DNA of 57,146 nucleotides, from positions 1-57,146 of the forward strand of contig CAZYHR010000005.1 of the NCBI GenBank assembly GCA_964647395.1, written 5' to 3'. The translations under genes and the position numbers were made by a program. Positions 42,492-50,804 of this stretch are shown one piece after another. The number at the start of each line of letters is the position of its first letter. The stretch's first letter is position 1. This DNA is from Phosphoribacter sp964647395. GTDB lineage: Bacteria > Actinomycetota > Actinomycetes > Actinomycetales > Dermatophilaceae. Under the pieces are notes generated by a model. The model made no database searches, was not told where the DNA came from, and saw only the letters and a program-made list of their open reading frames with translations.

Positions 42492-43367
42492 TCAGACCAC
42501 CCAGCCGTGTCCGACCGGGGCGGCGGCGGGGGCATTGATGACCTTGGCCAACTGCCGGGCCTGGGCGACCAGCCGGTCAGCGGCGTCCCAGACCTCGGCG
42601 TTCTCCTCGACGAAGCCGCCGGCCAGGTTGGTGGAGGTGATCTCCACCCGCAGCCAGCCCGGTGCCGGCCGGGCCCGCACGTGCACGGTGAGCTCGAGGG
42701 TCGGCACCCAGCCGGACACGCCCAGATCCCAGGCGATCGGCGGGAACGCGTCGACGACGAGCGGGAGCAGCAGCGTGTCGGGCTCGCGGCCGTCGCGCAT
42801 CCGGAACCACGCGCGCAGTTGGCCCAACCCCGACGGGCGACCGTCCGGCCCGCCGGTGGTGTCCGGGTCGATGCGCATGTCGTAGTGCTCCATGACCTCG
42901 ACCTCGTCGTGCGGATAGCCGGGCAGGTCGTCGGCCCGCACGCACTCCTCGGGAGGCGGCAGGAACGGCGGCCGGGCCACGGTCATGACGTCCGGTGGTG
43001 CCGAGCCCAGATCGGCGAAGGTCGCGATGGCCCGCAGCCGCTCGGTCGGCACGCCGTCCCGGCCCGGCTGCCAGATCCCGGCCTGCCCGGTCGACATCGA
43101 GCGGCCCGACCGGATGACCTCGGTGCGCACCTCGGTGGGCCCGGGGTCGGCGGCGGCCAGATAGAACGCGCTGACCACGAGCGGGTCGGGGTGCTCGATC
43201 TGCTGGGACAGCCGGGTGACCAGACCCTTGACCGCGAGCGACACGGTGAGCCCGCCGTTGATCGGTCCGCGGTGCACCCGCCACGAGGTCGGCAGGTCGG
43301 CCAGGTGCACGTCGGGGGAGTCGCTCGGCGCGAGGGCCGTCGCCACGTCGAAGCTGTGCCCGGTCAT
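42492..43367 (-). CDS. Acyl-CoA thioesterase-like double hotdog protein
   Basis: The 291-residue protein matches the TesB-like/double-hotdog thioesterase family: HRGPINGGLTVSLAVKGLV near the N-terminus, PLVVSAFYLAAADPGPTEVR, and VPTLELTVHVRARPAPGWLR with GGFVEENAEVWDAADRLVAQ at the end. It would hydrolyse acyl-CoA thioesters. Its start overlaps the preceding hydroxylase stop as ATGA, so both act in one operon, perhaps in aromatic or fatty acid breakdown. Confidence 0.85.
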   Translation of the reverse strand: MTGHSFDVATALAPSDSPDVHLADLPTSWRVHRGPINGGLTVSLAVKGLVTRLSQQIEHPDPLVVSAFYLAAADPGPTEVRTEVIRSGRSMSTGQAGIWQPGRDGVPTERLRAIATFADLGSAPPDVMTVARPPFLPPPEECVRADDLPGYPHDEVEVMEHYDMRIDPDTTGGPDGRPSGLGQLRAWFRMRDGREPDTLLLPLVVDAFPPIAWDLGVSGWVPTLELTVHVRARPAPGWLRVEITSTNLAGGFVEENAEVWDAADRLVAQARQLAKVINAPAAAPVGHGWVV

Positions 43368-45340
43368 CGCCGCTCACCCGCCGGCGCGGTCGTGCGGGCC
43401 GCCGCGGCGGCCAGGTCGGCCTCGGCCCGGGCGGTGGCGGCGGCCACGCCGGTCGTGCTCGAGCGGCCCCGCTCGAGGGCGCTGCCGATCGCCGAACTGA
43501 GCCGGTTGACCGGCACCTGGCTGCCGAGCAGGAAGACCATGCGGGTCAGCAGGTCGTCGCGCTGCTCGGGGGTGACCTGGTCGAGCGCTGCGGACAGGCT
43601 GAGCCACAGGTGCTCCAGGTGCCGCTCGGCCGGGGGTGTCGGATCGGGCCAGTCAGGGGCCATCCGGCCCCCCTCGGGCGCTCGTCCGGCCCGGATGACG
43701 TCGGGCACCTGGTCGACCTCGGCCGGGTCGGTGAGCCGGGCCAGCAGCAGCCCGTCGGGCCGGACCACGAACACCTCCCCGGGCGCCGCCCCGAGCGAAC
43801 GCTGCAGGTCCTCGTCCAGGACCAGGGCGTGGTCGGCCGGGGTCGCGGTCCCGTTGACCAGCACCAGCTCGCAGGGCTCGGGCGCCAACGCCTTGGCCAG
43901 GCGCTCCGCGGCAGCCGCGACCGCGGCATACATGGCGTCGTCAAAGCCGAAGGCGAGCAGGCCGAAACCCTTGCCGCGCAGCCGATTCAGCGTCGTCGAT
44001 GCGCCGTCGACGGTCACCGACCAGTCCGGCACCGGGTCGCCCGGCAGGGTGCCGCGGGACCGCTCGTCGGCGTGCCAGGTCAGCGGGGACAGGTGGGCGT
44101 GGGTGGCGCTCGACTGGCGCGGGTTGAGCAGGAAGCCGAAGGCGGGGTATGCCGCGGCGAGCCGCAGGATCGCGTCGCGCGTCATCCGGAAGCCGTCGGT
44201 CCCGGGGGTCATGAAGCGGGTCGACTTGCCCGCGTTGCTGACGTTCTGCTCCCAGGCCGAGCGCCGCTCCGCGGCATAGGCGGCCAGCAACCGCGGCTCG
44301 GCGCGGCCGTCGACGACCGCCGCGAGCATCCAGGCCAGGGTCTCGGCGTCCTCCATGCCGGAGTTGAGGCCGCGGACCCCGAAGATCGGCACGAGATGAG
44401 CCGCGTCGCCGGCGAAGATCACTCTGCCGTGGACGAACTCGTCCAGCGCCCGGGCGTGCGCCTGGTAGATGCCGTGCCACTCGAGGGTCCACGGCACGGT
44501 GTTGCCGAGCCACTCCAGATGTTGGCTGATCCGCTGCCGGATGCGGTGACCCTGCAGCTCGGCGACCAGGTCGGCGTCCGGCTCGAGCTGGTAGTCGATC
44601 CGCCAGATGTCGTCGGGCTGGCGGTGCATGAGCACGGTCGAGCCGGAGTTGCTCGGCGGGTCGAACCACACCCGCCGCTCGGCCGGCTCGTCGACCGGCC
44701 AGTGGATGTCGGCGATGACGTAGCGACCCTCGTAGCTCGTGCCGTCCAGAGCCAGGCCGGCCAGCTCGCGCATCCGGCTGCGGCCGCCGTCGCTCGCGAC
44801 GACCCACGACGCGCGCAGCGTGCGCGGCCCATCGACGGTCGCCACCTCGAGGCTCACCGCCGACCCCTCGTCGACGAACCCGGTGACCTCGCAACGCCAC
44901 AGCAGCGTCGCCAGGGGCTCGGCCAGCAGCCGGTCGACGATGATCTGCTCGAGCATGGACTGGCCGATGTTGACCATCGGGGAGCGCACGTCACGCTCGG
45001 ACATGGGCATCCGGAAGCTCAGCACCTCGGTCTCGCGGTAGTAGCTGCGCCCACCGAGCCAGGGGATCGCCACCGCCTCGATCGGCTCGGCGAAACCCAG
45101 CCGCTCGGCCACCTCGAGGCTGTGTCGCGAGATGCAGATCGCCCGGCTGCCGAACGACGCGGCGTCCGCGGCCTCCAGGACGGTCACCGGTATGCCGCGC
45201 TGCGCCAGTCCCAGCGCGGTCACCAGGCCGACCGGACCCGCGCCGACGACGACCACCGGCAGGGGTGGCGCGTCGGGGGCCAGCGACTCGATGCGCGCGG
45301 CAGGATACGTGGTCGGGCGGTGATAGGCGGACGCAGCCAT
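43364..45340 (-). CDS. FAD-dependent aromatic hydroxylase-like monooxygenase
   Basis: The 658-residue flavoprotein has the ADP-binding fold at residues 28-50 (VVVVGAGPVGLVTALGLAQR), the second FAD motif GDAAHLVPIFGVRGLNSGME, and a C-terminal thioredoxin-like domain, as in 3-(3-hydroxyphenyl)propionate hydroxylase and related class A monooxygenases. These hydroxylate phenolic rings with NAD(P)H and oxygen. No ring-cleavage genes are near, so the substrate is unknown. GAGGAG precedes the ATG. The gene is first in an operon with the thioesterase. Confidence 0.9.
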   Translation of the reverse strand: MAASAYHRPTTYPAARIESLAPDAPPLPVVVVGAGPVGLVTALGLAQRGIPVTVLEAADAASFGSRAICISRHSLEVAERLGFAEPIEAVAIPWLGGRSYYRETEVLSFRMPMSERDVRSPMVNIGQSMLEQIIVDRLLAEPLATLLWRCEVTGFVDEGSAVSLEVATVDGPRTLRASWVVASDGGRSRMRELAGLALDGTSYEGRYVIADIHWPVDEPAERRVWFDPPSNSGSTVLMHRQPDDIWRIDYQLEPDADLVAELQGHRIRQRISQHLEWLGNTVPWTLEWHGIYQAHARALDEFVHGRVIFAGDAAHLVPIFGVRGLNSGMEDAETLAWMLAAVVDGRAEPRLLAAYAAERRSAWEQNVSNAGKSTRFMTPGTDGFRMTRDAILRLAAAYPAFGFLLNPRQSSATHAHLSPLTWHADERSRGTLPGDPVPDWSVTVDGASTTLNRLRGKGFGLLAFGFDDAMYAAVAAAAERLAKALAPEPCELVLVNGTATPADHALVLDEDLQRSLGAAPGEVFVVRPDGLLLARLTDPAEVDQVPDVIRAGRAPEGGRMAPDWPDPTPPAERHLEHLWLSLSAALDQVTPEQRDDLLTRMVFLLGSQVPVNRLSSAIGSALERGRSSTTGVAAATARAEADLAAAAARTTAPAGERR

Positions 45341-45524
45341 CTGTCGCTCCTCGTTGAACTTCTCTCTGGTCTATCACGCGGCCCGCGCGGGCTGCTCACC
45401 GGCCCGGACGCACAGATTCCGTGGTTCTAGCGCGCCCGATCCGCGGTTCGCCGGAAGCCGGCCGCGCGGCCTCCTCGTGGTGCCGCGGCCGGGTGGCGCA
45501 CCGTGGGTCGCCCCCGGCACGGAC

Positions 45525-45530
45525 TAGGTT
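45525..45530 (+). promoter_or_regulatory. Leaderless -10 box of the purine permease gene
   Basis: TAGGTT is followed by seven bases and the ATG at 45538. Confidence 0.6.
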
Positions 45531-45537
45531 GTCAGAC

Positions 45538-47025
45538 ATGTCGACTGCCGTGCAGGACACCGCGCCCAAGGGTGCGCTGGACCGCTACTTCCGGATCACC
45601 GAGCGGGGCTCGACCATCGAGCAGGAGCTCCGCGGCGGCTTGGTGACCTTCTTCACGATGGCCTACATCATCGTGCTCAACCCCCTCATCCTCGGCTTCG
45701 TCAAGGACGCCGAGGGGCAGTTCCTCGGCGGCGGGGCGGCCCCCAACCTGCCCGCCATCGCCGCCGGCACGGCCCTGGTGGCCGGCGTGATGTCGATCCT
45801 CATGGGGCTAGTCGCCAACTATCCGCTCGCGCTGGCCACCGGGCTGGGCCTCAACGCCTTCGTCGCCCTGTCGATCGCCACGAAGATGACCTGGGCCGAC
45901 GCGATGGGCCTGGTCGTGCTGGAGGGTCTGGTCATCCTCGTGCTCGTGCTCACCGGCTTCCGCGAGGCGGTCTTCCACGCCGTGCCGGCCCAGCTCAAGA
46001 TCGCCATCTCGGTCGGCATCGGGTTGTTCATCGCACTGATCGGCCTGGTCGATGCCGGATTCGTGCGGCGTACCGGCACCGGGCCGGTGCCCGTCGAGCT
46101 CGGCGTCGGCGGGTCGCTGCAGGGCTGGCCGGTGCTGGTCTTCGCGGTGGGGCTGCTGCTCGTCGTGGCCCTGTGGGTGCTGCGGGTGCGCGGCGCCATC
46201 CTGCTGGCGATCATCGGCACGACGCTGCTGGCCATCGTCGTCGAGGCGGTCGGCAAGATCGGCCCGACCGTGGTCGGCCAGAACCCCGACGGCAGCAACC
46301 GGATCAACCCCTTCGGCTGGAACCTCAACGTCCCGGCCTGGCCGGACCAGGTCGTCGCCACCCCGTCCTTCGGCACCCTCGGGCAGTTCAACCTGCTCGG
46401 GTCGTTCGATCGGATCGGCATCGTGGCCGCGGCGCTGCTCGTGTTCACCCTCATGCTCGCGGACTTCTTCGACACGATGGGCACGATGACGGCGATCGGC
46501 GCCGAGGCCGGCCTGCTCGACGAGGAGGGGGTGCCGCCCAACACCCGCCGGATCCTGGTCGTCGACTCGATCGCGGCAGCCGCCGGCGGCGCGGCGGGCG
46601 TCTCGTCGAACACCTCCTACATCGAGTCGGCCTCCGGGGTCGGCGAGGGGGCGCGCACCGGCCTGGCCGCCGTCGTCACTGGGCTGCTCTTCCTGGTCTC
46701 GACGGTGCTGGCCCCGCTGGTCGAGATCATCCCCAACGAGGCTGCGGTGCCGGCGCTCGTGCTGGTCGGCTTCCTCATGATGCAGCAGGTCAAGGGCATC
46801 GACTGGGACGACCTGGAGATCGCGATCCCGGCCTTCCTCACCGTCGTGCTCATGCCGTTCACCTACTCGATCACGGTGGGCATCGGGGCCGGCTTCGTCT
46901 CCTATTTCTTCATCCAGGCGCTGCGCGGCAAGGCCACCCGGGTGCATCCGCTCATGTGGGTGGTCTCGCTGCTGTTCGTCGTCTACTTCGCGATCAGCCC
47001 GGTCACCGGGTTGCTCGGGGGCTGA
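45538..47025 (+). CDS. NCS2-family purine permease (AzgA/PbuG type)
   Basis: The 495-residue membrane carrier starts with TTFFTMAYIIVLNP-like GGLVTFFTMAYIIVLNPLIL, contains the family blocks LATGLGLNAFVAL, ADFFDTMGTMTAIGAEAGLL and SSNTSYIESASGVGEGARTG, and has the usual about 12-14 helices of adenine/guanine/hypoxanthine transporters. It takes up purine bases by proton symport. The phosphatase gene follows with one base between stop and start, though a functional link is not obvious. Confidence 0.94.
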   Translation: MSTAVQDTAPKGALDRYFRITERGSTIEQELRGGLVTFFTMAYIIVLNPLILGFVKDAEGQFLGGGAAPNLPAIAAGTALVAGVMSILMGLVANYPLALATGLGLNAFVALSIATKMTWADAMGLVVLEGLVILVLVLTGFREAVFHAVPAQLKIAISVGIGLFIALIGLVDAGFVRRTGTGPVPVELGVGGSLQGWPVLVFAVGLLLVVALWVLRVRGAILLAIIGTTLLAIVVEAVGKIGPTVVGQNPDGSNRINPFGWNLNVPAWPDQVVATPSFGTLGQFNLLGSFDRIGIVAAALLVFTLMLADFFDTMGTMTAIGAEAGLLDEEGVPPNTRRILVVDSIAAAAGGAAGVSSNTSYIESASGVGEGARTGLAAVVTGLLFLVSTVLAPLVEIIPNEAAVPALVLVGFLMMQQVKGIDWDDLEIAIPAFLTVVLMPFTYSITVGIGAGFVSYFFIQALRGKATRVHPLMWVVSLLFVVYFAISPVTGLLGG

Positions 47026-47026
47026 G

Positions 47027-47503
47027 GTGGCCACCCTCGTCGTGGTCCGGCACGCGAAGTCCGACTGGGACGTGCCCGCCGACGACCGGCACCGGCCGTT
47101 GGCCGCCCGGGGCCGCCGGCAGGCCCCGGCGACCGGCCGCTGGCTCGCCGAACAGGAGTATGCCGTGCAGTTGGCGGTGGTCTCCCCGGCCCGCCGGGCG
47201 CGGCAGACCTGGGAGCTGGTCTCGGCCGAGCTGTCCGGCGAGGTGCGCACCCTGGTCGAGGAGGCCGCCTACACCTTCGACGGCGAGGACCTGTTCGACC
47301 TGGTGCGCACGCTGCCCGCCGAGCTCGGCTGCGTCGCGCTGGTCGGGCACAACCCGGCCGTCGAGGAGCTCGTCGAGCGGCTCACCGGCCGGGCCGTGCC
47401 GCTGCCGACCTCGGCCGTCGCGGTCATCGAGCTGGAGTCCTGGTCGGGGCGGTCCGGTCGGCTGGTCACCGCCGGCCGGCCGGCGGACGGCCCGCTGGAC
47501 TAG
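47027..47503 (+). CDS. SixA-like phosphohistidine phosphatase
   Basis: The 158-residue histidine-phosphatase-superfamily protein has the catalytic RHAKS motif after VATLVVV and the second His in LVGHNPAVEELV, as in SixA, which removes phosphate from phosphohistidine proteins. It starts with GTG one base after the permease stop, hence one operon. Confidence 0.9.
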   Translation: MATLVVVRHAKSDWDVPADDRHRPLAARGRRQAPATGRWLAEQEYAVQLAVVSPARRARQTWELVSAELSGEVRTLVEEAAYTFDGEDLFDLVRTLPAELGCVALVGHNPAVEELVERLTGRAVPLPTSAVAVIELESWSGRSGRLVTAGRPADGPLD

Positions 47504-47586
47504 CGCCGGGCTCACCTCCCGCGCGCCGGGCACGGCGGGCCGGCCCGACCGACTCCGGCTCGGGCACCGCGGCGCGTCCCGACCAG

Positions 47587-47620
47587 GTAGTTAGTCTGAC
47601 TAATGAGTTAGACTAACTAC
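47587..47620. promoter_or_regulatory. Double MarR-type operator over the marR/MFS promoter
   Basis: A perfect 11-bp inverted repeat (GTAGTTAGTCT at 47587-47597, AGACTAACTAC at 47610-47620) contains two smaller palindromes, TTAGTCTGACTAA (47591-47603) and GTTAGACTAAC (47607-47617). TAGACT at 47609-47614 can act as -10, eight bases before the GTG. Binding of the regulator here would block its own promoter. Confidence 0.85.
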
Positions 47621-47622
47621 CC

Positions 47623-48063
47623 GTGCCGACCGAGACCTCGCTCACCCCCGCCGCGCTGGCCCGCATGGCCAGCGACCTGCGACTGGCCTGCATGCGGATC
47701 AGCCGCCGGGTGCGCTACGAGTCGGTCGTCGACATCGCGCCGCATCAGTTCTCGGTGCTGGTGCGGCTCGAGGAGCGGCCCTCGACCCCCGGCGAACTGG
47801 CCGAAGCGGAGCGGGTGGCCAAGCCGACGATGACCAAGACGGTCGCGGCGCTCGTGGACCGGGGTCTGGTCGAGCGATCGTCGGATCCGACCGACGGTCG
47901 GGTGGTCATCCTGTCGTTGACCCGGGCCGGCCGGGCGACGGTGCGCGAGACGCGCCGGTCGCGGGACGCCTGGATGCTGCGTCGGGTGGCCCGGCTGACC
48001 CCGGAGGAGCAGCAGGTGCTGGCCCGGGCCGAGCGGATCCTGGCCAGGGTGGCGGCGACATGA
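47623..48063 (+). CDS. MarR-family regulator
   Basis: The 146-residue product has the winged helix of MarR proteins: QFSVLVRLEERPSTPGELAE, ERVAKPTMTKTVAALVDRGL, and the wing SSDPTDGRVVILSLTRAGR. It most likely represses its own operon, including the MFS exporter gene overlapping its stop (ATGA), through the dyad just upstream of the start. An effector, perhaps a drug or phenolic compound, would relieve it. GTG start; leaderless arrangement. Confidence 0.93.
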   Translation: MPTETSLTPAALARMASDLRLACMRISRRVRYESVVDIAPHQFSVLVRLEERPSTPGELAEAERVAKPTMTKTVAALVDRGLVERSSDPTDGRVVILSLTRAGRATVRETRRSRDAWMLRRVARLTPEEQQVLARAERILARVAAT

Positions 48064-49355
48064 GCCCGACCTTCGCGTCGCTGTCCAACTACAACTATCG
48101 GCTGTACGCCGCGGGCGGCGTCATCTCCAACACCGGCACCTGGATGGGTCGGGTCGCCCAGGACTGGCTGGTCCTCACCGAGCTGACCGATCACTCCTCG
48201 ACCGCGCTCGGCATCGTCACCGGACTGCAGTTCCTGCCCTTCCTGCTGCTGGCGCCGTGGGCCGGGATGATCGCCGACCGCTACCCCAAGCGGCGCATCC
48301 TGCTCGTCACCCAGACCGTCCTGCTGATCACCACCGGGGTGCTCGCGGTCATCACCCTGGCCGGGATCGTCCAGCTGTGGCAGGTGTATTCGTTGGCGCT
48401 GCTGCAGGGACTGGCGGCCGCGGTGGACAACCCGGCGCGGCAGACCTTCGTGTCGGAGATGGTCGGACAGCGGCACGTCGCCAACGCCGTCGCGCTCAAC
48501 TCCGCGTCGTTCAACGCCGGCCGGCTGCTCGGCCCGGGGGTCGCGGGACTGCTCATCGCGGCATACGGGACCGGGGTGGCCTTCGCGGTCAACACGGTGT
48601 CGTTCGTGCCGGTGCTCGGGTCGCTGCTGCTCATGCGGGTCGGTGAGCTGTTCCCGGTGCCGCTGGCCCGGGGCAAGGGCAAGATCCGGGAGGGTCTGGC
48701 CTATGTCCGCCGGCGCTGGGACATCAAGCTCATCATGCTGCTCGTCTTCGTGCTGGGCACCTTCGGCCTCAACTTCCAGATGACCATGGCGCTCATGGCG
48801 ACCACCGAGTTCCACAAGGGCGCAGCCGAATACGGTGCGCTCGGCTCGGTCATGGCGATCGGGTCGCTGTCCGGGGCGCTGCTGTCCGCGCGACGCGAGC
48901 GGCCGCGGTTGCGGGTGCTGCTCGTCGCGCTGGCGGGCTTCACGGTGTCCAGTGCGGCGGCGGCCCTGGCGCCGACCTACGAGTTGTTCGCGGTCGCCCT
49001 GGTCGGCTGCGGGCTCAGCGCGCTCACCGCGCTGACGACGGCCGACGCCCTGGTCCAGCTCCCCGTCGACCCGGGGCTGCGCGGCCGGGTCATGGCGCTC
49101 TACATGGCGATCTTCCTGGGTGGCACCCCGATCGGCGCGCCGCTCATCGGACGGCTCGGCGACCTGGCGGGCGCGCGGTGGACCATCGGCATCGGCTCGC
49201 TGGCCGTCGGGGTGACGGTGGCGATCGTCGGAGTCGCGCTGGTGCGGCGCGAGAATGTCCATGTGTCCTACGAGTCCCAGCGCCGGCCGCACTTCCAGCT
49301 CGTCGTCGGCGAGCCCGAGCGCCCCACCGAGCCGATGCCAGAGGCGGCCCGATGA
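48060..49355 (+). CDS. MFS exporter controlled by MarR-type regulator
   Basis: The 431-residue MFS protein of the MFS_3/EntS-like type has 12 helices and the family motifs GTWMGRVAQDWLVLTELTD, GMIADRYPKRRILLVTQTVL, VDNPARQTFVSEMVG and a C-terminal GRLGDLAGARW. Such carriers export drugs or siderophores. Coupling to the MarR gene supports efflux of the regulator's inducer. The C-terminal 40 residues are polar. A small membrane peptide gene overlaps its stop. Confidence 0.9.
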   Translation: MSPTFASLSNYNYRLYAAGGVISNTGTWMGRVAQDWLVLTELTDHSSTALGIVTGLQFLPFLLLAPWAGMIADRYPKRRILLVTQTVLLITTGVLAVITLAGIVQLWQVYSLALLQGLAAAVDNPARQTFVSEMVGQRHVANAVALNSASFNAGRLLGPGVAGLLIAAYGTGVAFAVNTVSFVPVLGSLLLMRVGELFPVPLARGKGKIREGLAYVRRRWDIKLIMLLVFVLGTFGLNFQMTMALMATTEFHKGAAEYGALGSVMAIGSLSGALLSARRERPRLRVLLVALAGFTVSSAAAALAPTYELFAVALVGCGLSALTALTTADALVQLPVDPGLRGRVMALYMAIFLGGTPIGAPLIGRLGDLAGARWTIGIGSLAVGVTVAIVGVALVRRENVHVSYESQRRPHFQLVVGEPERPTEPMPEAAR

Positions 49356-49438
49356 ACGTGCGCTTCCGCCACCGGCTCACCCTCGTCGTGCTCGTGCTGC
49401 TCGTCGTCATCGGCGTCGTCGCCGTGGTCACCCGGTAA
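49352..49438 (+). CDS. 28-residue single-helix membrane peptide
   Basis: The ATG overlaps the MFS stop (ATGA), and the frame encodes a basic lead MNVRFRHR followed by a hydrophobic helix rich in Val and Leu (LTLVVLVLLVVIGVVAVVTR) and a TAA stop. The coupling and the clear helix favour a real small protein, perhaps an accessory to the transporter. It overlaps the convergent serC end by 11 bp. Confidence 0.55.
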   Translation: MNVRFRHRLTLVVLVLLVVIGVVAVVTR

Positions 49439-50564
49439 CCGCGCCGAGCCGCTCAACCACCCAGTCGACGCACGCGGTGAGCGCGCTGACGTCGTCGGGG
49501 TCGACGGCGGGGAACATCGCGATGCGCAGCTGGTTGCGGCCGAGCTTGCGATAGGGCTCGACGTCGACGACGCCGTTGGCGCGCAGCACCTTGGCCACCG
49601 CGGCGGCGTCGACCGCGGCGTCGAAGTCGATGGTCCCGACGACCTGCGAGCGGGCGGCCGGATCGGCGACGAACGGCGTCGTGTATGCCGTCCGCTCGGC
49701 CCACGCGTAGAGCCGGGCCGAGCTGTCCGCGGTGCGGCCGGTGGTGAAGCCGAGTCCGCCGTTGGCGTTCATCCAGTCGAGCTGGTCGGCCATCAGGGCG
49801 AGGGTCGCGACCGCCGGGGTGTTGTAGGTCTGATCCTTGCGCGAGTTGTCGATCGCCGTCGGCAGGCTGTAGAACTCGGGCACCCACCGGCCGCTCGCCG
49901 CGATCTGCTCGACCCGGGCCAGCGCCGCGGGGGAGAAGCAGGCCAGCCACAGCCCGCCGTCCGAGGCGAAGCACTTCTGCGGCGCGAAGTAGTAGACGTC
50001 GGCCTGGCTCAGGTCGACCGGCAGGCCGCCGGCCCCGGAGGTCGCGTCGATGAGCACGAGCGCGTCCTCGGCCGCGCCGGCCACCCGGCGCACCGGCGCC
50101 ATGACCCCCGTCGAGGTCTCGTTGTGCGGCCAGGCGTAGACGTCGATGTCCGCCTGCGCCACCGGCTCGGCCAGGCTGCCCGGCTCGGCCCTGATGACCG
50201 AGGACTCGCCCAGGAACGGCGCGCCCGCCGTCACGCCGGCGAACTTCGCGGAGAACTCGCCGAAGGCCAGGTGCTGCGCCCGCTCCCGCACCAGCCCGAA
50301 CGCGGCGATGTCCCAGACGGCCGTCGACCCGCCGTTGCCCAGGACGATCTCGTAGCCGTCGCGCAGCCCGAACAGCCCGGCCAGCCCCTCGCGCACCTGG
50401 CGCACGAGACCTTTGACCGGGGGCTGCCGGTGTGACGTGCCGAGCACCGTGCGGCCGAGGCGCTCCAGCGCGCGGACCTGCTCGGGCCGCACCTTGCTGG
50501 GTCCGCAGCCGAAGCGGCCGTCGCCGGGGAGCAGGTCTGCGGGGATCTGGAGCTGGTCGGTCAT
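49428..50564 (-). CDS. serC: Phosphoserine aminotransferase
   Basis: SerC converts 3-phosphohydroxypyruvate to phosphoserine with glutamate, in serine and pyridoxal phosphate synthesis. The 378-residue product has the actinobacterial-type start (PADLLPGDGRFGCGPSKVR), LGTSHRQPPVK, the PLP-binding Lys in FAPQKCFASDGGLW and YNTPAVATLALMADQLDWM. GAAGGTGATC lies before the ATG, and TTGACA on the minus strand (50609-50604) may be its -35 element. The pyridoxine phosphate oxidase gene is close by, but not in the same operon. Confidence 0.95.
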   Translation of the reverse strand: MTDQLQIPADLLPGDGRFGCGPSKVRPEQVRALERLGRTVLGTSHRQPPVKGLVRQVREGLAGLFGLRDGYEIVLGNGGSTAVWDIAAFGLVRERAQHLAFGEFSAKFAGVTAGAPFLGESSVIRAEPGSLAEPVAQADIDVYAWPHNETSTGVMAPVRRVAGAAEDALVLIDATSGAGGLPVDLSQADVYYFAPQKCFASDGGLWLACFSPAALARVEQIAASGRWVPEFYSLPTAIDNSRKDQTYNTPAVATLALMADQLDWMNANGGLGFTTGRTADSSARLYAWAERTAYTTPFVADPAARSQVVGTIDFDAAVDAAAVAKVLRANGVVDVEPYRKLGRNQLRIAMFPAVDPDDVSALTACVDWVVERLGAVTG

Positions 50565-50676
50565 GGGGGATCACCTTCGTGTCGGACTCGTGCCCCGCCA
50601 TCCTGTCAAGTCGGCTCGGGGCCGCTCCGCCCGGGTCCGGCAGCCGGGCAGCGCCCCCGGCGGGCCGCGCCCCGGC

Positions 50677-50706
50677 TTGACAGTCCGTCACCGGGGGGGT
50701 CAGTAT
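50677..50706 (+). promoter_or_regulatory. Candidate sigma-A promoter of the RHH-like gene
   Basis: TTGACA at 50677-50682, an 18-bp spacer and CAGTAT at 50701-50706 form a good promoter that runs into the octamer array. A copy of the -35 in opposite orientation (CTGTCAAG, 50603-50610) could serve serC. Confidence 0.6.
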
Positions 50707-50749
50707 TGATGTAATGATGTAATCACGTAACGACGTGATGCACGTATCG
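50701..50749. promoter_or_regulatory. Array of tandem octamers, candidate RHH operator
   Basis: Consecutive 8-bp units read CAGTATTG, ATGTAATG, ATGTAATC, ACGTAACG, ACGTGATG, then one base and ACGTATCG. The shared form is approximately RYGTRAYS. They start at the -10 and cover the likely transcription start. Several ribbon-helix-helix repressors bind such short tandem units side by side, and the downstream gene encodes an RHH-like protein. Confidence 0.6.
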
Positions 50750-50804
50750 CGAGGCGGACGGCAACGACAGGGCCATCCGCACCACAACCGATCCAGGAGT
50801 TCCC

